13,048 nucleotides of DNA from Chloroflexota bacterium (lineage in GTDB: Bacteria; Chloroflexota; Anaerolineae; JAADDB01), in contig JAADDB010000022.1 of NCBI GenBank assembly GCA_013154135.1, positions 1 to 13,048 of the forward strand, written 5' to 3'. A program made the translations under genes and the position numbers. The notes beneath the pieces were generated by a model. That model saw nothing but the letters and a program-made list of their open reading frames with translations, was not told where the DNA came from and did not search any database. This document shows positions 1-6,833 of the stretch, in pieces. Each line of letters begins with the position of its first letter. The first letter of the stretch is position 1.

Positions 1-83
1 CCCACCACGCACACAAAACAGTTCTCCCGGGAAAGAATCGGTAGTACCTTAGCGGCGGACGGGGCCAGGGTCTAACGAATAAT

Positions 84-103
84 GAGTAACGATTGACGAT
101 TAA
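84..103 (+). repeat. Left arm of 20-nt inverted repeat
   Basis: The sequence GAGTAACGATTGACGATTAA occurs here and its exact reverse complement occurs at 440-459. Related, imperfect units lie next to each arm (TAACGAATAAT at 73-83; TTAATCGTTACTCC at 426-439). A short related piece, TAACGAGTAA, recurs at 11153-11162. This suggests a short dispersed intergenic repeat family rather than a single operator. Confidence 0.7.
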
Positions 104-156
104 AGGGCTGAACGCTGGGCTGGCCCTTCGAGGCCGATTAAGCCTACCCCCGCGTT

Positions 157-184
157 CCCCCTCGCCCAATGTTGGGAGAGGGGG
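157..184. repeat. Strong hairpin, 13-bp arms
   Basis: CCCCCTCGCCCAA (157-169) can pair with TTGGGAGAGGGGG (172-184), with one G/A mismatch and a 2-nt centre. No T-run follows on either strand, so it is not a classical intrinsic terminator. It resembles the GC-rich REP-like hairpins that litter intergenic DNA in many GC-rich genomes. Confidence 0.55.
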
Positions 185-267
185 CCTTGCGGCACCGCCC
201 TTTACCCGCCGATCCGCGAGGGGGTGAGAGCCTAACGGCCGACATATTTCAATCCAGCCGTCCGCCC

Positions 268-358
268 GGGGCTAAACCCCCAGGCCAAGAATGGGAAGCC
301 CCTGTGGGGCCTGGACACTTGCCCGGCCGAGCATCGCCCCAAACGGCCCACAATGGGC
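268..358. repeat. Cluster of short GC inverted repeats
   Basis: Several perfect short hairpins follow one another: GGGG-CTAAA-CCCC (268-280), CCAGGCC (280-286) pairing with GGCCTGG (308-314), GCCCC-TGT-GGGGC (298-310, an alternative inner fold), and GCCCA-CAA-TGGGC (346-358). The run sits between the two arms of the 84-103/440-459 inverted repeat. The function is unknown. It could be repeat debris or a folded non-coding RNA; no known RNA family is recognised. Confidence 0.4.
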
Positions 359-439
359 ATCCCGCCCTTTTACTCGTTATAACCTTGCCCTATCCAAGCC
401 AACCTCTCCCTTCAGCCAATCCCCCTTAATCGTTACTCC

Positions 440-459
440 TTAATCGTCAATCGTTACTC
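440..459 (-). repeat. Right arm of 20-nt inverted repeat
   Basis: Exact reverse complement of bases 84-103. The two arms enclose 336 bases. No clear target-site duplication is visible outside them and no transposase lies between them, so a mobile origin is only a possibility. Confidence 0.7.
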
Positions 460-472
460 GTTCCCCATCCCA

Positions 473-492
473 TATAGGACTTTTTTCCTATA
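473..492. promoter_or_regulatory. 20-bp palindrome, candidate operator
   Basis: TATAGGA (473-479) and TCCTATA (486-492) form a perfect 7-bp inverted repeat around a CTTTTT centre. The site ends 29 bases before the -35 hexamer of the mraZ promoter, a position suited to a regulator binding upstream. The T-run lies in the loop and not after the stem, so a terminator reading is unlikely. The cognate regulator is unknown. Confidence 0.35.
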
Positions 493-521
493 CGACCATC
501 GCGCGTCGTGCGGATTGGGAC

Positions 522-549
522 TGGACAAACGGAAAATTTGTGATATAAT
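522..549 (+). promoter_or_regulatory. Promoter of the dcw operon
   Basis: The -35 hexamer TGGACA (522-527) matches TTGACA at five of six positions. It is separated by 16 nt from a perfect TATAAT (544-549) preceded by TG one base upstream (extended -10, TGaTATAAT). This is a strong housekeeping-sigma promoter. Transcription should start near 555-558, giving a leader of about 45-50 nt before the mraZ start codon. It is the only strong promoter I can see in the window. Confidence 0.85.
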
Positions 550-551
550 GG

Positions 552-585
552 TGGGGAGATTTGGGATAATGTGGGATAAAGTGGG
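552..585 (+). promoter_or_regulatory. MraZ operator, four TGGG boxes
   Basis: TGGG occurs at 552, 562, 572 and 582, exactly 10 bp apart, one DNA turn each, so all four face the same side of the helix. The last three share the form GTGGGAT or TTGGGAT. In E. coli, MraZ is known to bind TGGG direct repeats of 10-bp period in front of its own gene. The boxes here start just after the -10 element and cover the predicted start site, so bound MraZ should block transcription of the whole cluster. Autoregulation is inferred. Confidence 0.8.
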
Positions 586-591
586 ATGCAG

Positions 592-597
592 AGGAGG
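592..597 (+). promoter_or_regulatory. Ribosome binding site of mraZ
   Basis: A consensus AGGAGG lies 6 nt before the ATG at 604. It lies after an in-frame ATG at 586, so that upstream ATG cannot use it. This fixes the mraZ start at 604. Confidence 0.85.
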
Positions 598-603
598 GCG
601 CCC

Positions 604-1038
604 ATGTTCTTGGGAACCTATCACCACAAACTAGACGCGAAAGGGCGTCTCTCCTTGCCGCGCAAATTCCGCACCTATCTCACCACCGAGCGGGAACTGG
701 TCATCACCAAAGGGATGGACAACTGTCTGTTCTTGTTCCCGCGGCGGGAATGGGAACAAATTCGGGAGCAACTGCGGCAGCTCAAACTGGGTTCCCGGGA
801 TGCTCGCCGGGCACGACGTCTCCTCCTGGGCAACGCGGAGGAGGTCGTTATGGACCGGATGGGGCGGATCCTCATCCCACCTGCGTTGCGGGAATACGCG
901 GGCATCCAGCAGGAAGTCGTCGTCGTGGGCTTGGATTGGTACATGGAGTTGTGGTCACCGGAAGCCTGGGCGCAGGAACTGGACGAGGCAGAGGCCAGTG
1001 GGTTGGCTGAGGAACAATGGGAGAGGCTGGGGATCTGA
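604..1038 (+). CDS. mraZ: Transcriptional regulator MraZ
   Basis: DNA-binding regulator of the dcw cluster, 144 aa, close to the usual MraZ length. It contains the two SpoVT/AbrB-like half-domains of the family. The first begins at the N-terminus (FLGTYHHKLDAKGRLSLP) and carries the DxxxR motif as D11-R15. The second carries DRMGRILIP, with D84-R88. The start at 604 is chosen over the in-frame ATG at 586 because the AGGAGG site fits only 604 and because the family protein begins with MFLG. The gene is first in the operon, directly behind its predicted operator of four TGGG boxes, so it probably represses itself and the genes downstream. Its 3' end overlaps the rsmH start by 22 nt, as part of one transcript. 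Confidence 0.95.
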   Translation: MFLGTYHHKLDAKGRLSLPRKFRTYLTTERELVITKGMDNCLFLFPRREWEQIREQLRQLKLGSRDARRARRLLLGNAEEVVMDRMGRILIPPALREYAGIQQEVVVVGLDWYMELWSPEAWAQELDEAEASGLAEEQWERLGI

Positions 1039-1961
1039 AAACCACCCGGCACGAGCCGGTGATGGTGAAGGAAGTTATCGAGTACCTGCAGCCCCGTTCC
1101 GGTGGCACGTACATTGACGCGACGGTTGGAGGTGGCGGGCACGCGGAGGCCATTCTCAAGGCCAGCGAACCGGAGGGCCGTTTACTCGGCCTGGATGCGG
1201 ACCCTGGGGCTATCGAACGCACACATCGTCGCTTACATCGACTCGGGCACAGGGTGAAACTCGTGCACGCACATTTTGACCGGTTAGAGGACATAGCAAC
1301 CCGCGAGGGATTCGTCCCCGCGGATGGTGTGCTCATGGACTTGGGGATCTCCTCGGACCAGCTGGAGGAGGGAGAGCGGGGATTCTCCTTCCTGCGTCCG
1401 GGCCCTTTGGACATGCGCATGGACCCATCGTTGCCTCGCACTGCAGCCGACTTGGTCAACACCCTGCCGGAAGAAGAACTGGCCCGACTCATCCACACCT
1501 ACGGCGAGGAACGCTACGCCCGACGGATCGCCCGGGCCATTGTCCAGGCCCGGCCACTGTACACGACGACCGAGCTCGCGGACCTCATCGCCCGGGTAGT
1601 GCCCCGCCGACGGGGGCAACGGCTGCATCCTGCAACACGCACATTTCAAGCGTTGCGCATTGCCGTCAACGACGAACTCGGTGCCCTGGAGCGGGCACTC
1701 CCTCAGGCCATTCGGGTATTGCGCCCGGGTGGCCGATTGGTCGTTATCACCTTCCACTCGTTGGAAGACCGGATCGTCAAACAATTCTTTCGCCGGGAAG
1801 CGCAGGACTGTATCTGTCCGCCCAGACAACCGGTGTGCACCTGTGGTCACAAAGCCCAGGTGCGCATCTTGACGCGTAAACCTGTCACGCCCAGCCCGGA
1901 GGAGGTGGCTCGCAACCCCCGGGCACGGAGTGCTAAATTGCGGGCCGTGGAAAAGCTTTGA
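1017..1961 (+). CDS. rsmH: 16S rRNA m4C1402 methyltransferase RsmH
   Basis: SAM-dependent enzyme that N4-methylates C1402 of 16S rRNA in the ribosomal P site; also called MraW. It has 314 aa, the usual length. Visible motifs are the SAM-binding loop DATVGGGGHAEAIL (from D34), an acidic GLDAD (D60, D62), MDLGISSDQL (about 107-116), RTFQALRIAVNDEL, and VITFHSLEDRIVKQFF near residues 243-258. Four cysteines, C265, C267, C274 and C276, form a CxC-x6-CxC cluster, seen in some RsmH proteins and possibly a metal site. The C-terminal NPRARSAKLRAVEKL is typical. The start at 1017 overlaps mraZ by 22 nt. It is supported because the conserved HEPVMVKEV segment lies just downstream and no later ATG or GTG would keep it. 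GAGGA at 1009-1013 is a close but usable ribosome site. Confidence 0.96.
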   Translation: MGEAGDLKTTRHEPVMVKEVIEYLQPRSGGTYIDATVGGGGHAEAILKASEPEGRLLGLDADPGAIERTHRRLHRLGHRVKLVHAHFDRLEDIATREGFVPADGVLMDLGISSDQLEEGERGFSFLRPGPLDMRMDPSLPRTAADLVNTLPEEELARLIHTYGEERYARRIARAIVQARPLYTTTELADLIARVVPRRRGQRLHPATRTFQALRIAVNDELGALERALPQAIRVLRPGGRLVVITFHSLEDRIVKQFFRREAQDCICPPRQPVCTCGHKAQVRILTRKPVTPSPEEVARNPRARSAKLRAVEKL

Positions 1962-2000
1962 TGGCGGGCGCGTATTTCTTTCCATCAGGAGGCAGTACAC

Positions 2001-2462
2001 ATGTTATTACGGACCACTCTCGCACAACGTTGGGACTCAGTCTGGACGTCGGTCGTCCCTCGGACCCGGTTGGGAACCGGTTTGACCCACCGTCACCTGA
2101 TGGCCGTTGGGATCACCTTCATCCTGGGCGCGCTCATTGCCTTCTACCTCTACCTGGTTGGGCAGGTCGCTCTTATCGAATACCAGACCGAACAGACGAT
2201 CCTGCAACGAAATCAGTTGATCGAGGCCAACGCGCACCTGGAGCACATCTTAGCTCCCTACTTCTCGGTGCAATACATCGCGCAGCAGAGTGAGCACTAC
2301 CAGCCCATTCGAGCGACCCGAGTGGGGGAACGCCATTTGGCCACGCGTGGGGTGCAGCCCGCGGAGCAAACGCCCGCATCCCGTTCCCACCTTCGGGAAT
2401 GGGCCCGGATGTTTCACTTGGACGGGCAAACGCACAACTTAGCTTTGCGGCCCACACGTTAG
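2001..2462 (+). CDS. FtsL-like bitopic division protein
   Basis: Small membrane protein of 153 aa in the position where ftsL normally lies, between rsmH and ftsI. A basic N-terminal cytoplasmic part is followed by one membrane span (about residues 33-54). Then comes a polar, probably helical stretch rich in Q, E, L and I (about 55-85) that could form the coiled coil by which FtsL pairs with FtsB/DivIC and activates FtsW-FtsI. The last 60 residues are polar and not recognised. FtsL sequences are poorly conserved, so the call rests on topology and gene order rather than on a signature motif. A clean AGGAGG at 1987-1992, 8 nt before the ATG, supports the start. The gap from rsmH is 39 nt. Confidence 0.75.
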   Translation: MLLRTTLAQRWDSVWTSVVPRTRLGTGLTHRHLMAVGITFILGALIAFYLYLVGQVALIEYQTEQTILQRNQLIEANAHLEHILAPYFSVQYIAQQSEHYQPIRATRVGERHLATRGVQPAEQTPASRSHLREWARMFHLDGQTHNLALRPTR

Positions 2463-2474
2463 GGGAGGCTTCCC

Positions 2475-4193
2475 ATGAGACGCTCCTCCTACCCTGTTCG
2501 TCGCATGTTCATCGTTCTCCTCGGGGTGGTGGGACTCTTCGTCGCCATCTGGCTACAAGTGGTCCGATGGCAAGTCCTCTACGCGAGGGAACAGCCGTCG
2601 GATTGGCAGGCCGCGGCCTCCCCACAAAACATGGGCACCATTGTGGACACGCTGGGCATGCCCCTGGCCTTTGACGCGCCGGCCTACACCCTTGTCATCG
2701 ACCGGCGTCTCATCCCAGAGGGGCAGGAAGCACAAATCCGCCAGTGGTTGGTGGACCTGGGAATTCCCGGGGAACAGGTGGAACGCACGTGGGCTCAGGA
2801 TCTACCGGTGGTCGAGTTCCGCCATTTGGGGTATGAAGTGGCCGAAGTCGCCCGGCAGCAAATCCTGGTCCTCCAGGAGAGGAACATCACCCCCTGGCTT
2901 CGGGTGGACACGGAGTGGATACGTGTCTTCCCCCAGGGGACAGAGGCCGCGCACGTGCTGGGCTTTCGCAACTGGGAGCGCCCTCCCCGGTCCTTTGGAG
3001 GGGTTCACGAATTTTATGAGTTCTTCCTCCTGACCGGCCAGGGGTTCCAACCAGAGTTCGTCCATCTCGCGGAGCGGCCGGGGGGGACATCGCCCTTCTT
3101 CCCTTCCCCCTACGACCGGGATTTGGTGCTCACCTTGCACATGGGCGTGCAACACTGGGTGGAACAGGAACTGGCCCGGGCGGTAGAGCGTTATGAAGCA
3201 AAGGGGGGGACCGTTATTGTCATGGACCCCCGGGACGGGCGCATCCTGGCCATGGCCGTTCAGCCCACCTATGACCCGAACCGCTTCTACGAGGCCAACC
3301 AGGACCAGTGGCTCAATCGGGCCATTGCAAGCCCGTACGAGCCCGGGTCTGTGGTCAAAGCCTTGACCTTTAGCATAGCTGTGGACACGGGGGCCATCAC
3401 CGAGACAACCAAAATTCTGGACACCGGGTCCATGCCCTATGGTTCAATTATGATTCGGAACTCCCAGCACAAAGCGTACGGTCCGGTCACACCGGAGCAG
3501 ATATTGACCTACTCTCTGAACGTGCCCACCGCGAAGGTGGCCATCATGCTGGGGCCGGAAACTTTCTACCGGTACATGGACCTGTTCGGCCTGGCCCGTC
3601 GGACAGAGATCGACCTGGCCGGCGAAGTCGCGGGGCTCATGCGGCACCCGCGCGATCCCATGTGGAGCATTTCCGACCTGGCCAGCAACAGCTTTGGACA
3701 GGGCCTGGCCGTGACGCCCATCCAACTCATCCGGGCCATGGCCATCATCGCCAATGGTGGGCGTGCCATCACCCCCCACGTAGTGCGGGGGTTCGAGCGG
3801 GATGGCCATTACTGGGAAGTGGAATGGCCCATGGGCACCCGGGTTATCCGGGAGGAGACGGCTCGCACCGTCACCCGTTGGCTGACCACTGTGGTGGACA
3901 ACATTTCCGTGCCCGACCGCACAACCTTGCGGGTGGCGGGCAAGACGGGCACGGCTCAAGTGCCGGACTTGGAACACGGCGGCTACAAGCCGGACGCACA
4001 GAACGTCACCTTTGTGGGCTACTTCCCGGCCGAAAACCCACAAGTCATCATGCTCGTTTACATCGAACAACCGCAAAAGGGACCATTGGCCGTGGATCCG
4101 TCGTACATTTGGGCCTTTAACACCGCATATCCCACCTTTGTCCGCATCGCGGACCACATCATCCCGTTGTTGGACATCGAGGAGGCGCCGTGA
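2475..4193 (+). CDS. ftsI: Septal peptidoglycan transpeptidase FtsI (class B PBP)
   Basis: Class B penicillin-binding protein of 572 aa that cross-links septal peptidoglycan as partner of FtsW. It has a short cytoplasmic N-terminus, one signal-anchor span (about residues 11-30), a PBP dimerisation/pedestal region (about 45-205) and a transpeptidase domain (about 210-565). All three catalytic motifs are present: SVVK with nucleophile S292 and K295, S347-L348-N349, and K490-T491-G492 in GKTGTAQ. There are no PASTA repeats at the C-terminus. The usual RGxIxDRxGxxLA signature is altered to MGTIVDTLGMPLA (53-65), which lacks both arginines. The start is set by GGGGAGG at 2462-2468, which overlaps the stop codon of the preceding gene and suggests coupled translation. 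The position after the ftsL-like gene favours FtsI over the elongation enzyme PBP2. Confidence 0.93.
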   Translation: MRRSSYPVRRMFIVLLGVVGLFVAIWLQVVRWQVLYAREQPSDWQAAASPQNMGTIVDTLGMPLAFDAPAYTLVIDRRLIPEGQEAQIRQWLVDLGIPGEQVERTWAQDLPVVEFRHLGYEVAEVARQQILVLQERNITPWLRVDTEWIRVFPQGTEAAHVLGFRNWERPPRSFGGVHEFYEFFLLTGQGFQPEFVHLAERPGGTSPFFPSPYDRDLVLTLHMGVQHWVEQELARAVERYEAKGGTVIVMDPRDGRILAMAVQPTYDPNRFYEANQDQWLNRAIASPYEPGSVVKALTFSIAVDTGAITETTKILDTGSMPYGSIMIRNSQHKAYGPVTPEQILTYSLNVPTAKVAIMLGPETFYRYMDLFGLARRTEIDLAGEVAGLMRHPRDPMWSISDLASNSFGQGLAVTPIQLIRAMAIIANGGRAITPHVVRGFERDGHYWEVEWPMGTRVIREETARTVTRWLTTVVDNISVPDRTTLRVAGKTGTAQVPDLEHGGYKPDAQNVTFVGYFPAENPQVIMLVYIEQPQKGPLAVDPSYIWAFNTAYPTFVRIADHIIPLLDIEEAP

Positions 4194-4257
4194 GTGGCCA
4201 GGGGACATCCCACCCGGCGGGGATTCGCCCGGGCGGGAAGTGGGGTGAGGATCGACC

Positions 4258-5688
4258 ATGATCACCGTGCGACACATGTGGCTAGGCATTGGGGGCAACC
4301 CGCGGAAGGCCTTGGACCTGCCGGATGAGCCCTTTACCCACATCGTCATCGATTCCCGGCAGGCGCAACCGGGCGCGTGCTTCATTGCCCTGCCCGGCGA
4401 ACACCGGGATGGTCACGAATTCGTGGGGGATGCCCTGGCCCGGGGCGCGCGTGCGGCCCTGGTTCATCGCGTGCCCCCTAACGTGTCCGCGACCGTCCTC
4501 CCCGTGGAGGAGGATGTGCCGGGGCCGGTCCAGGAACCCGTCCTCTTCCTGGTGGAAGACACCCTGGCCGCGTTGCAGCGGGCAGCCGCGTACTGGCGGG
4601 CTCTGCACACTCCCCGGGTTGTGGGCATCACCGGCAGTGTGGGCAAGACCAGCACAAAGGAGATGACCGCGGCCGTCCTGCGCCAGCGGTTCGTCACCTT
4701 GTGGAACCGGGCCAGCTACAACAACGAGATCGGGCTTCCCTTGACCCTGCTGCACCTGGGTTCCGAACATCAGGCCCTGGTCGTGGAAATGGGCGCCTAC
4801 GAGCCCGGCGACATCACCGCCTTGTGCCGCCTGGCCCATCCTCACGTGGGCGTGGTCACCAACGTGGGCGTGAGCCACCTGGAACGCATGGGCACCGTGG
4901 ACCGGATCTGGGAGGCCAAATCCGAACTCGTGCGCTCCCTGCCCCCCGATGGGGTTGCGGTCCTGAACTGGGATGACGAGCGCGTGCGGGAGATGGCCCA
5001 TGTCACTCCGGCTCGTGTCTTCTCCTACGGCCTGACCCCGGAGGCCGACGTGTGGGCCGAAGAGGTGGAGACCCTGGGCCTGGAGGGCATTCGCTTCACC
5101 CTGCACTACGGGGACGATGTGGTGCCCGTGCGGTTGCCCTGGTTGGGAGAGCACATGGTTCACACCGCGTTGGCCGCCACCGCGGTGGGCCTGGTGTTTG
5201 GCATGGAATGGGAAGAGATCCTGGCCGGCTTAGGGGATCCGAACGCGGAACTGCGCATCGTCGTCATCCCCGGCCTGCGGGGATCTCACATCATTGACGA
5301 CACCTACAACGCGAGTCCGGCCAGCATGTTAGCGGCCCTCAACCTGCTGGCCGACCTGGATGGTTCTCACATGGCCATCCTGGGCGACATGTTGGAATTG
5401 GGCCATTACGAGGAGATCGGACACCGCAAAGTGGGCGCGCGAGCCGCCAAAGTGGTGGACCGGCTCATCGCGGTGGGCGAGCGGGCCCGCTGGATCGCGG
5501 AGGAGGCCGTGGCCGCGGGCCTGGACCCGGAGCGGGTGGTTCACGTCCGGGATGTGGAAGAAGCCATCGCTCAAGCCCGGGAGTGGATCCGCCCTGGGGA
5601 TTTTGTCTTGGTCAAGGCCTCCCGGGCCATGGCCCTGGAGCGGGTTGTGGATGCCTTGCGCGAGGAAGGGCAACAATCCCTGGGATAG
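4258..5688 (+). CDS. murF: UDP-MurNAc-tripeptide:D-Ala-D-Ala ligase MurF
   Basis: Cytoplasmic ATP-dependent Mur ligase of 476 aa that adds D-Ala-D-Ala to UDP-MurNAc-tripeptide. The N-terminal domain has the SRQAQPGACFIALPGEHRDG segment typical of MurE/MurF. The central domain has the P-loop GITGSVGKTSTKE (G123-E135, Lys130), then YNNEIGLPLTLL, EMGAYEPGDI and VTNVGVSHLERMG. The C-terminal domain has DDTYNASPASMLAAL and AILGDMLELG, which distinguish MurF from MurE. A 64-nt gap separates it from ftsI, and murE, normally found exactly here, is missing. The start is supported by GGTGAGGA just upstream of the ATG. The pathway needs a MurE-type tripeptide as substrate, so a murE gene must exist elsewhere or be replaced. 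Confidence 0.96.
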   Translation: MITVRHMWLGIGGNPRKALDLPDEPFTHIVIDSRQAQPGACFIALPGEHRDGHEFVGDALARGARAALVHRVPPNVSATVLPVEEDVPGPVQEPVLFLVEDTLAALQRAAAYWRALHTPRVVGITGSVGKTSTKEMTAAVLRQRFVTLWNRASYNNEIGLPLTLLHLGSEHQALVVEMGAYEPGDITALCRLAHPHVGVVTNVGVSHLERMGTVDRIWEAKSELVRSLPPDGVAVLNWDDERVREMAHVTPARVFSYGLTPEADVWAEEVETLGLEGIRFTLHYGDDVVPVRLPWLGEHMVHTALAATAVGLVFGMEWEEILAGLGDPNAELRIVVIPGLRGSHIIDDTYNASPASMLAALNLLADLDGSHMAILGDMLELGHYEEIGHRKVGARAAKVVDRLIAVGERARWIAEEAVAAGLDPERVVHVRDVEEAIAQAREWIRPGDFVLVKASRAMALERVVDALREEGQQSLG

Positions 5689-5822
5689 GACTGATGGACT
5701 GATTTCGGGCACGGGGTGAAAATGTCGGAACCCCGCGGCGCCGCGGACCCGTCTGCGGCTAAGGTGCTGCCGAATTTTGTGAGTCTATCAGGTGTCGGTC
5801 AATCAAGGGATAGGAAGTTACA
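5688..5822. other. murF-mraY spacer with palindrome and tandem repeat
   Basis: The 134-nt spacer starts with an 8-nt tandem duplication, GGACTGAT twice (5688-5703), overlapping the last base of the murF stop codon. It also contains a perfect 14-nt palindrome CCGCGGCGCCGCGG (5733-5746). No T-run follows the palindrome, so it is not a classical terminator. I see no convincing internal promoter, although the length is enough for one. TAGGAAG at 5811-5817 is the mraY ribosome site. Confidence 0.5.
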
Positions 5823-6824
5823 ATGGCGTATTCGTTAACATTGGGTACGATTGCATTTTTCCTGGCCGTTATTTGGGGCCGTCCGTTGATTTATCTGTTG
5901 AAACGATACGGAATGGGGAAAAAAATCCGCCTGGTGGGACCGAGCTCCCATCAGGTGAAAATGGGAACCCCCACCATGGGGGGGATCATGATCCTCATCC
6001 CGGTGGTTCTCATTACCTTGGTCTTGAACCTGGCCAACTTGATGGGACGCACGTACATCGGCCGGTCCGTGTTGGTGCCGGTGGGCGTGCTCATCGGCTT
6101 TGGCATCTTGGGCTTCATCGACGACCTGGAAGGAGTCCGAGGGCGGCGGGCCCAAGGAGAGGGGTTGAGCGCCCGACAGAAGTTCATGCTCCAACTCCTC
6201 CTGGCCCTGATAGCTGCCTTGGCCCTCCACTTCGCGTTGGGCCTGGAGAGCATAGCCATCCCAACGGTGCCGGAAAAGATCCCGTTGGGACTCTGGTACC
6301 TTCCCATTGCCATGTTCATCATCATCGGCACCTCCAACGCGGTGAACTTGACCGACGGCCTGGACGGTCTGGCCGGGAGTGTGGGCGCGGTCTCCTTTGC
6401 CGCGTATGGGGTGATCGCCTACTTGCAGGGACAGATCTGGTTGACCGCGTTCTGCTTCACCATGGTCGGCGCGGTTTTGGCCTTCCTCTGGTTCAACGCC
6501 CATCCTGCGGAACTCTTCATGGGCGACACAGGGTCGTTGGCCCTGGGAGCCACGTTGGGGGTAGTGGCCCTGATGACGGGGCAATGGCTGCTCCTGCCTG
6601 TGGTGGGCGCGGTCTTCGTGGCCGAGGCCCTCTCCGTCATCCTGCAGGTGGGGTATTTCAAACTGACCAAGCGCCTGTTCGGACAGGGACGGCGCATCTT
6701 CAAGATGGCACCTTTACATCACCATTTCGAGGCCCTGGGCTGGTCCGAAACACAAGTCACGTGGCGGTTCTGGCTCATCGCGGTGCTCAGCGCGATGTTG
6801 GGCATCGCGCTGGCCCTGATCTAA
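5823..6824 (+). CDS. mraY: Phospho-MurNAc-pentapeptide transferase MraY
   Basis: Integral membrane enzyme of 333 aa that moves phospho-MurNAc-pentapeptide from UDP to undecaprenyl phosphate, giving lipid I. It is strongly hydrophobic with about ten membrane spans, as in the family. Signature motifs are present in order: MGTPTMGGIMIL, GFIDDLEG with the paired D100-D101, NAVNLTDGLDGLAG with D178, NAHPAELFMGDTGSLALG with D235, and a histidine run in LHHHFEALGW. The aspartates match the Mg-binding and catalytic residues known from MraY structures. The start follows TAGGAAG with about 5 nt spacing. It has its own 134-nt leader region, unlike the tightly packed genes behind it, and murD starts 9 nt after its stop. 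Confidence 0.97.
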   Translation: MAYSLTLGTIAFFLAVIWGRPLIYLLKRYGMGKKIRLVGPSSHQVKMGTPTMGGIMILIPVVLITLVLNLANLMGRTYIGRSVLVPVGVLIGFGILGFIDDLEGVRGRRAQGEGLSARQKFMLQLLLALIAALALHFALGLESIAIPTVPEKIPLGLWYLPIAMFIIIGTSNAVNLTDGLDGLAGSVGAVSFAAYGVIAYLQGQIWLTAFCFTMVGAVLAFLWFNAHPAELFMGDTGSLALGATLGVVALMTGQWLLLPVVGAVFVAEALSVILQVGYFKLTKRLFGQGRRIFKMAPLHHHFEALGWSETQVTWRFWLIAVLSAMLGIALALI

Positions 6825-6833
6825 CGCGCGGGG

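Larger units (their letters stand above)
1..521. other. Non-coding upstream region, structured
   Basis: No convincing gene is visible here. The only sizeable open frame (169-429, +) would encode a low-complexity Pro/Gly-rich peptide with no recognisable motif. The stretch holds a 20-nt inverted repeat pair (84-103 and 440-459), several short GC-rich hairpins between them (157-184, 268-280, 280-314, 346-358), and a 20-bp palindrome at 473-492 just before the mraZ promoter. None of the hairpins is followed by a T-run, so I do not call a terminator for an upstream gene. The patchwork of short inverted repeats looks like accumulated intergenic repeat fragments. An unrecognised structured RNA cannot be excluded. 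Confidence 0.6.

Noticed and set aside
157..184. Hairpin as an intrinsic terminator
   Set aside because: The stem is strong, but no T-run follows it on either strand.
169..429. 86-aa open frame before mraZ
   Set aside because: Low-complexity Pro/Gly-rich translation, no ribosome site, no recognisable motif. Its start lies inside the 157-184 hairpin and its end overlaps repeat units.
586..603. Upstream in-frame ATG of mraZ
   Set aside because: The AGGAGG site lies after this ATG, and the family protein begins at the MFLG encoded from 604.
5770..5815. Possible internal promoter before mraY
   Set aside because: TTGTGA could serve as a -35, but nothing close to TATAAT lies at the right distance.
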